A stretch of DNA of 8,660 nucleotides. It comes from Pseudomonadota bacterium (lineage in GTDB: Bacteria > Pseudomonadota > Alphaproteobacteria > Acetobacterales > Acetobacteraceae). Of the stretch, positions 1-4,855 are shown piece after piece (the first letter of the stretch is position 1; every line of letters begins with the position of its first letter). Location: the NCBI GenBank assembly GCA_021785335.1, contig JAJYFW010000050.1, forward strand, positions 1 to 8,660. Direction: 5' to 3'. The position numbers were made by a program, and so were the translations under genes. The notes beneath the pieces are model-generated. The model was not told the DNA's origin. It made no database searches and saw nothing but the letters and a program-made list of their open reading frames with translations.

Positions 1-160
1 GCGGCAGGCCGGAGGGTCCGTAGCCGGTCTCGAACAGGGCCTCGTCCTTGCCCGCGGCGGCGATGCGTTCGGCGACCTTCTTCGCCTCCTCGAACGGCCA
101 GGAGGAGGGGGTTGGCGCGGACGTGCCGGATGCGGGAGCGTGTCGGGTAGCCTGTGACAT
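1..160 (-). CDS. lysS: Lysine--tRNA ligase, class I (N-terminal part, cut by window edge)
   Basis: This enzyme charges tRNA-Lys with lysine in the cytoplasm. Read on the minus strand from the ATG at 160-158, 53 codons are visible. After about 18 low-complexity residues comes WPFEEAKK (21-28), then [12 protein letters not shown] (42-53). That block is characteristic of class I lysyl-tRNA synthetases, where it immediately precedes the HIGH-type ATP-binding signature (HIGT). The last base in the window is C, as expected if the next codon is His. Class I LysRS is the archaeal-type enzyme also used by many alphaproteobacteria; it is unrelated in fold to the class II LysS of E. coli, and is sometimes called lysK. 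The gene is divergent from the helicase. No Shine-Dalgarno is seen next to the ATG, and a promoter candidate lies so close that the mRNA may be leaderless. The identity is firm although only the N-terminal tenth or so of the protein is present. Confidence 0.9.
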   Translation of the reverse strand, partial: MSQATRHAPASGTSAPTPSSWPFEEAKKVAERIAAAGKDEALFETGYGPSGLP

Positions 161-168
161 GGGGGCGC

Positions 169-197
169 AACCTATGGACGGGTCCGGCGAGGGTCAA
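169..197 (-). promoter_or_regulatory. Candidate sigma-70 promoter of lysS
   Basis: On the minus strand TTGACC (plus-strand GGTCAA, 192-197) matches five of six bases of a -35 box. Exactly 17 bases further is TAGGTT (plus-strand AACCTA, 169-174), a weak -10 box. Only eight bases separate the -10 box from the lysS ATG, so transcription would begin at or next to the start codon. The sequence match is seen directly; promoter activity is inferred, and in GC-rich DNA such matches are uncommon but not decisive. Confidence 0.35.
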
Positions 198-265
198 TGC
201 GTGGCGACGCCGGCTTGTGGCGGGTGGCAAGTAGCGGGCCGGGGAGTGGAGAGATTCGCGGCGTG

Positions 266-3007
266 ATGGATGATCGGCCGTCCGGGGAGGCAGCGCCGGC
301 GCTCGTGGCGGGCGCCGGGCGCGCGGTGCTGCTCGATGCCTCGGGCGAGGTGATGCTGCTGCAGCCGCGCGAGGCGCTGCGCGCGCTGCGCGACAGCGCG
401 CCGCCGCTGCTGGTGCACGCGCCGGCGACTGCCCGGCGGCTGGGCTCGCGCGGCTTCGCCTGCTTCGACCTCCTGGAGCTCTTCGCCTTCGTGCATCCGG
501 CGCGGCCGGCCGCGCCCACGCCGCGCGGGCTCGCGCTGGCGCTCGGGTTCGAACCGCCGGAGGGGATGGAGGCGGCGGCGACGATGCTCGCCGACATGGC
601 CGATCTCCTGCTCGGGCATCTCGCGCTGCTGCGCGGAACCGAGGCCGGGCGCGACGCCGGGGCGATCGCGGCGCGGATGGCGGCGGCCGGGTGGAGCTGG
701 GGCAGCGCCGTGCTCGCGGCCCTCGGCACCCGGGCGGAGCCGGGGCCGGATGCGCTGCGTGTCTGGAAGCGGCTGGCGGAATGGGAGGACGCGGCGCCGC
801 GGCCGCCGCCCACCCAGCATGCCGTCGCGCCGGAAGCGGCGCGCGCGCGGCTCGCCGCGATGCTCGGCGGCGGCGCCGAGCCGCGCCCGATGCAGGCGGA
901 CTATGCCGCGGCCGTCTCCGCCGCGTTCGCGCCGAGGCAGACGCGCGGCGACCCGCACGTGGTGCTCGCCGAGGCGGGGACCGGCACGGGCAAGACGCTG
1001 GGCTACATCGCGCCGGCCACGCTGTGGGCCGAGACCAACGGCGCGCCGGTCTGGGTCTCCACCTACACGCGCCACCTGCAGCGCCAGGTGGAGGCGGAAC
1101 TCGCGCGGCTCTATCGCGACCCCAACCGCCGGCGCGCCCGCGTCGTGGTGCGCAAGGGGCGCGAGAACTACCTCTGCCTGCTGAACTACGAGGAAGCGGT
1201 GGCGGGCGGCGGCGCGGATATCGCGCTCGGGCTGATCGCGCGCTGGATCGGCGCCACGTCCGATGGCGACATTTCGGGCGGCGACCTGCCCGGCTGGTTC
1301 GCGGAGCTGTTCGGCCCGGCGCGCATCGCATCGCTCGTGGACCGGCGCGGCGAGTGCATCCATGCCGGCTGCTTCCACTGGCGGCGGTGCTTTCCCGAGC
1401 ACGTCATCCGCCGCGCGCAGGGGGCGGACATCGTTGTCGCCAACCATGCGCTGACCATGGCGCAGGCGGTCTGGGGCGGGCTCGACGACCACCTGGTGCC
1501 GACGCACTACGTGTTCGACGAAGGCCACCACCTGTTCGACGCCGCGGACTCGGCCTTCGCCATCGCGCTCTCGGCGCAGGAGGCGGCGGAGCTGCGGCGC
1601 TGGCTGCTCGGCGCGGAGGGCGGGCGCTCGCGCGCGCGGGGCCTGCGGCGGCGGATCGAGGAGCTGGTGCTCGGCCGCCCGGCGCTGGAGGAGGCGCTCG
1701 GCGCCCTGCTGCGCGCCGCCCGCGCGCTGCCCACGCGCGACTGGATGGAGCCGGACGGCACGCTGGCCGGGACGGCGGGGCCCGGTGAGCAGTTCCTCGC
1801 CGCGCTGCGCGCGCAGGTGCTGGCGCGCTGCGAGGGCGAGGAGGGAACGCTGGAATGTGACCTGCACCCCGTGGCCCCACCGCTCGCCGCCTCGGCCGGC
1901 GAGTTCGCGCGGGCGCTGTCGCGCATCGTGGAGCCGGCGAAGGAGCTGGCACGGCTGCTCGAGCGGCGCCTCGACGACGAGGCCGAGGAGCTCGACGCCG
2001 CGATGCGCAACCGCATCGAGGCCGCCTGCCGCAGCCTGGCGCGGCGCGTGATCCTGCCGCTTACGGCCTGGATCGACATGCTCGGCGCCGTGCAGGCCGC
2101 GCCGCCCGAGCCCGGCATGCGGCAGGAGCAGGTGCTGTTCCTGCGCCTCGAGCGGCGCGACGGGACGGAGCGGGACGCGGCGCTGCTGCGCCACTTCCTC
2201 GACCCGACCATTCCGTTCGTGACCAGCCTGGCGCGGCCCGCGCAGGGCATGGTGGTGACGTCGGCGACGCTGCGCGACGCCGGCGAGGCGGACGTGGAGA
2301 CGGCGTGGCTGGACGCGGAGGCGCGCGTGGGCGCCACGCACCTGCCCTCGCCCGCGATCCGCGTGGTGGTGCCGAGCGCGTTCGACTACCGGCGCCAGAC
2401 GCAGGTCTTCGTCGTGACCGACGTGGCGCCGGAGCTCGACGCGGTGGCCGCCGCCTATCGCGAGCTGTTCCTCGCGGCCGGTGGCGGCGGGCTCGGCCTG
2501 TTCACCGCGATCGCGCGGCTGCGCGCCGTCCATGCGCGCATCGCGGCGCGGCTGGAGGCCGCGGGCATCCCGCTCTACGCGCAGCATGTCGACGCGATGG
2601 ACAACGCCACGCTGGTCGACGTGTTCCGCGCCGAGCCCGAGAGCTGCCTGCTGGGCACCGATGCGATGCGCGACGGCGTCGATGTGCCGGGCCGCGCGCT
2701 GCGCCTCGTCGTGTTCGAGCGCGTGCCCTGGGCGCGGCCCGACATCCTGCATCGCGAGCGGCGCATCCACCTCTCGGGCGGCGATCCGCAGGCCTACGAC
2801 GCGCGGGTGGCGCGGATGCGGCTGCGCCAGGCCTTCGGGCGCCTGATCCGCGCGGAGGGGGATCGCGGCGTGTTCGTCCTGCTCGACCGCCGCACGCCGT
2901 CGCGCCTGCTTTCCGCCTTCCCGGTTGCCGCGCGGCGCGTCGGTCTGGCCGAGGCGGTCGCGGCGACGCGCGCGTTCCTTCTGGAGGACGATACGCTTCA
3001 GAAGTAG
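266..3007 (+). CDS. DinG-family ATP-dependent DNA helicase (XPD/Rad3-like, 4Fe-4S)
   Basis: A superfamily 2 helicase of 913 residues, expected to unwind DNA 5'-to-3' using ATP during repair or at replication obstacles. Walker A is GTGTGKT (about 238-244) and the DEAH-type Walker B is DEGH (418-421). Four cysteines between them, C304, C364, C369 and C375, have the spacing of the iron-sulphur ligands of DinG/XPD enzymes. The C-terminal half has GTDAMRDGVDVPG and the motif VI block QAFGRLIR (about 855-862), which carries the arginine finger. The first ~110 residues include a FDLLEL stretch (about 67-72) recalling the DEDD exonuclease domain found at the N terminus of some DinG proteins, but the catalytic acidic residues are not evident. 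The ATG at 266 was chosen because similarity-like sequence begins soon after it and GGAGAG lies 13 bases upstream. An in-frame GTG at 263 and an ATG at 197, itself preceded by GAGGG, remain possible. It is divergent from lysS. DinG versus YoaA cannot be separated from sequence alone. Confidence 0.9.
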   Translation: MDDRPSGEAAPALVAGAGRAVLLDASGEVMLLQPREALRALRDSAPPLLVHAPATARRLGSRGFACFDLLELFAFVHPARPAAPTPRGLALALGFEPPEGMEAAATMLADMADLLLGHLALLRGTEAGRDAGAIAARMAAAGWSWGSAVLAALGTRAEPGPDALRVWKRLAEWEDAAPRPPPTQHAVAPEAARARLAAMLGGGAEPRPMQADYAAAVSAAFAPRQTRGDPHVVLAEAGTGTGKTLGYIAPATLWAETNGAPVWVSTYTRHLQRQVEAELARLYRDPNRRRARVVVRKGRENYLCLLNYEEAVAGGGADIALGLIARWIGATSDGDISGGDLPGWFAELFGPARIASLVDRRGECIHAGCFHWRRCFPEHVIRRAQGADIVVANHALTMAQAVWGGLDDHLVPTHYVFDEGHHLFDAADSAFAIALSAQEAAELRRWLLGAEGGRSRARGLRRRIEELVLGRPALEEALGALLRAARALPTRDWMEPDGTLAGTAGPGEQFLAALRAQVLARCEGEEGTLECDLHPVAPPLAASAGEFARALSRIVEPAKELARLLERRLDDEAEELDAAMRNRIEAACRSLARRVILPLTAWIDMLGAVQAAPPEPGMRQEQVLFLRLERRDGTERDAALLRHFLDPTIPFVTSLARPAQGMVVTSATLRDAGEADVETAWLDAEARVGATHLPSPAIRVVVPSAFDYRRQTQVFVVTDVAPELDAVAAAYRELFLAAGGGGLGLFTAIARLRAVHARIAARLEAAGIPLYAQHVDAMDNATLVDVFRAEPESCLLGTDAMRDGVDVPGRALRLVVFERVPWARPDILHRERRIHLSGGDPQAYDARVARMRLRQAFGRLIRAEGDRGVFVLLDRRTPSRLLSAFPVAARRVGLAEAVAATRAFLLEDDTLQK

Positions 3008-3118
3008 AACGCGCGGCCCGCGCCCGAACCCGCCTCGCCGCGGCCTCTCGTCTTGAATGCTCCGCGATGTGCCTTTTTGTACTCGACTCGGGGCGCCATC
3101 GTTCCCACTCTGCTCGCG

Positions 3119-4738
3119 ATGACGGAATCGAAGCCGGACCCGGCGCCCCTCGACGGCCTGCTCGAACACGCCGACCGCGAGGGGGTCGGCGGCTGGGCGC
3201 GCGACCTCGCGGCGCCGGAGTTCCCGGTCGAGCTCGACATCGTGCTGGACGGCGTGCGCGTGGCGCGGATCGAGGCGTCCCAGCATCGCGTGGACCTCGA
3301 CGGGGCCGGCATCGGCCCGCATGCCTTTCTGCTCCGTTTCCCGCCGGGGTTGCGGGCCGGCGAGGTGGCGGTGCTGCGCGCCGGCACCGGCCAGCATCTG
3401 CCGGGTTCGCCCAAGCGCCTGCCGCCCGGAACCGAGGAAGAGAACCCGGCCGCCGCCCTCGCCGCGGCGGCGCTCGCCGCCTCCGAGGACCCGCGCGAGG
3501 CCGCGTCGCTGGCCGCCGACCTCGCGGACCGGCTCGCCGCCAGCCTCGCCCGGCCCGACCCCCGGCAGGCCCGGCTGCTCGCGCGCTGGGGGCACGGTGC
3601 CGCGGCGCAGGGCGCGTCCCCGAGAGGCAGCGCTCCCCGCGCCATCGCGCTCGACGAGGGCGTGCCGGACCCGACGCGGGATGCCGGTTCCAACGCCGTC
3701 CTCTCGCACCTCGAATCGCTGCGCCGCCTCGGCTACGCGGTGGAGTTCGCGTCGGCGCACAGCCTGGCCCGCGTCCCGGCCCATGACGGCATCGAGGCGC
3801 GCGGCATCACCGCCTGGCATGCTCCCTGGATTGCCTCGGTCGAGGAACTGCTCGCCGCCGCCGGCGAGACCGCGGACGTGGTCTATATCCACCGCCTGCC
3901 GGTGATGCGCCGCTACGCCGCGCTGGCGCGCGACTGGTGCCCCAACGCCCGCCTCGTCTTCTGCATCGCCGACCTCCACCACCTGCGCGCCGCGCGCCAG
4001 TACGCCGTCGAGGCCGCGGTGCCGTTCGAGGCCGCGCTGGCCACCCCGCGCATCGCCGCCCTGCGCGCCCAGGAACTCGCCGCCTGCGGGGCCGCCGATG
4101 CCGTCATCGCCCACTCGCAGGCGGAGGCGGCGATCATCGCCGCGGAAGCTCCGGACGCCATCGTCCACGTCATCCCCTGGCACGTCCCGGTCGAGCCTGC
4201 CACGACGCCCTGGGCGGAGCGGCGCGGCGTGGCCTTCGTCGGCTCCTATGGGCATCCGCCCAATCTCGACGCGGCGCATGTCCTGCTCGACGTGGTCATG
4301 CCGCTCGTCTGGGCGAAGGCGCCCGGGCTGCGCCTCGTCCTCGCCGGGTCCGACCTGCCGGCGAGCCTTGCCGCGCGCGCCTCGCCGCTGGTCGACGTCC
4401 TGGGCCAGGTCCCGGACCTCGCGAGCCTGTGGAACCAGGTGCGCCTCACCTGCGCGCCGTTGCGTTTCGGGGCCGGACTGAAAGGCAAGATCCTCGCCTC
4501 GCTCGCGGCCGGCCTGCCCTGCGTCACCACCCCGGTCGGCGCGGAGGGGATTCCCGCTGCGGCGCTGCCCGGCAGCATCGCCGCCGATCCCGCGGGGCTC
4601 GCCGCCGCCATCCTGCGCCTGCACGAGGACGAGGCCGCGCACCGCGCCGCCTCCGAAGCGGGGCTCGCCTATGCCCGTTCCGTCCTGTCGGAGGCCGCGA
4701 TCGACGCCGCCATGCGCGACGCCTGCGGCCTGGCCTGA
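3119..4738 (+). CDS. Glycosyltransferase, GT4-like (GT-B fold), with N-terminal accessory beta domain
   Basis: A predicted cytoplasmic sugar transferase of 539 residues with no signal peptide or membrane segment. Residues ~12-100 form a separate domain with GVGGWARD (22-29), a run of alternating hydrophobic strands and a HAFLLRFPPGL end; I know this pattern as a beta-sandwich-like module fused to glycosyltransferases in Acetobacteraceae and relatives. A low-complexity Ala/Arg-rich linker (~105-170) follows. The GT-B part starts around 176 with the typical PDPTRDAGS (183-191). The C-terminal Rossmann half has FVGSYGHPPNLDA (from 373) and the nucleotide-sugar binding region APLRFGAGLKGKI...GLPCVTTPVGAEGI (446-478). 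Donor and acceptor cannot be told. The ATG at 3119 is the first in frame; a TTG at 3053 is possible, but neither has a good ribosome site. It lies 111 bases after the helicase and 117 before the beta-helix/Hint gene, which might make that protein a target, though this rests only on position. Confidence 0.85.
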   Translation: MTESKPDPAPLDGLLEHADREGVGGWARDLAAPEFPVELDIVLDGVRVARIEASQHRVDLDGAGIGPHAFLLRFPPGLRAGEVAVLRAGTGQHLPGSPKRLPPGTEEENPAAALAAAALAASEDPREAASLAADLADRLAASLARPDPRQARLLARWGHGAAAQGASPRGSAPRAIALDEGVPDPTRDAGSNAVLSHLESLRRLGYAVEFASAHSLARVPAHDGIEARGITAWHAPWIASVEELLAAAGETADVVYIHRLPVMRRYAALARDWCPNARLVFCIADLHHLRAARQYAVEAAVPFEAALATPRIAALRAQELAACGAADAVIAHSQAEAAIIAAEAPDAIVHVIPWHVPVEPATTPWAERRGVAFVGSYGHPPNLDAAHVLLDVVMPLVWAKAPGLRLVLAGSDLPASLAARASPLVDVLGQVPDLASLWNQVRLTCAPLRFGAGLKGKILASLAAGLPCVTTPVGAEGIPAAALPGSIAADPAGLAAAILRLHEDEAAHRAASEAGLAYARSVLSEAAIDAAMRDACGLA

Positions 4739-4762
4739 CCCCGCTCGCCGCCGGGCGCGGGG
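4739..4762 (+). terminator. GC-rich hairpin directly after the glycosyltransferase stop
   Basis: Immediately after the TGA, CCCCG (4739-4743) can pair with CGGGG (4758-4762) and CGCC (4746-4749) with GGCG (4754-4757), giving a nine-pair stem with a two-base bulge and a GCCG tetraloop. No T-tract follows directly; the nearest T-rich stretch is at 4791-4794. It could be a weak or Rho-assisted terminator, or simply GC-rich DNA. Confidence 0.3.
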
Positions 4763-4844
4763 CGGGCGCGTGATTGTTCCGACATGATCTTTTCCCGAAT
4801 CCAGCGCTGCGCCTAAGCTGATTGCAACGGAGTTCCGCGCGAAC

Positions 4845-4849
4845 AGGAG
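4845..4849 (+). promoter_or_regulatory. Ribosome binding site of the beta-helix/Hint gene
   Basis: AGGAG lies six bases before the ATG at 4856, an ideal Shine-Dalgarno arrangement that fixes this start. The preceding stretch 4771-4845 is visibly less GC-rich than its surroundings, as expected for a promoter region, but no convincing -35/-10 pair was found there. Confidence 0.75.
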
Positions 4850-4855
4850 CATTCG

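Noticed and set aside
48..266. A 72-codon plus-strand open frame at the left edge
   Set aside because: It overlaps the well-supported lysS start on the other strand and the divergent promoter region; its sequence matches nothing I recognise.
3011..3023. GCGCG-GCC-CGCGC palindrome just after the helicase stop
   Set aside because: A five-pair stem with no T-tract is common by chance in such GC-rich DNA and is not enough to call a terminator.
3053..3083. TTGAAT and TGTACT as a promoter for the glycosyltransferase gene
   Set aside because: The spacer is 19 bases and the -10 match is poor; alternative registers are no better. Nothing else convincing was found in the 111-base gap.
4774..4802. TTGTTC as a -35 box for the beta-helix/Hint gene
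   Set aside because: No acceptable -10 sequence lies 16-18 bases downstream, although the stretch is relatively AT-rich.
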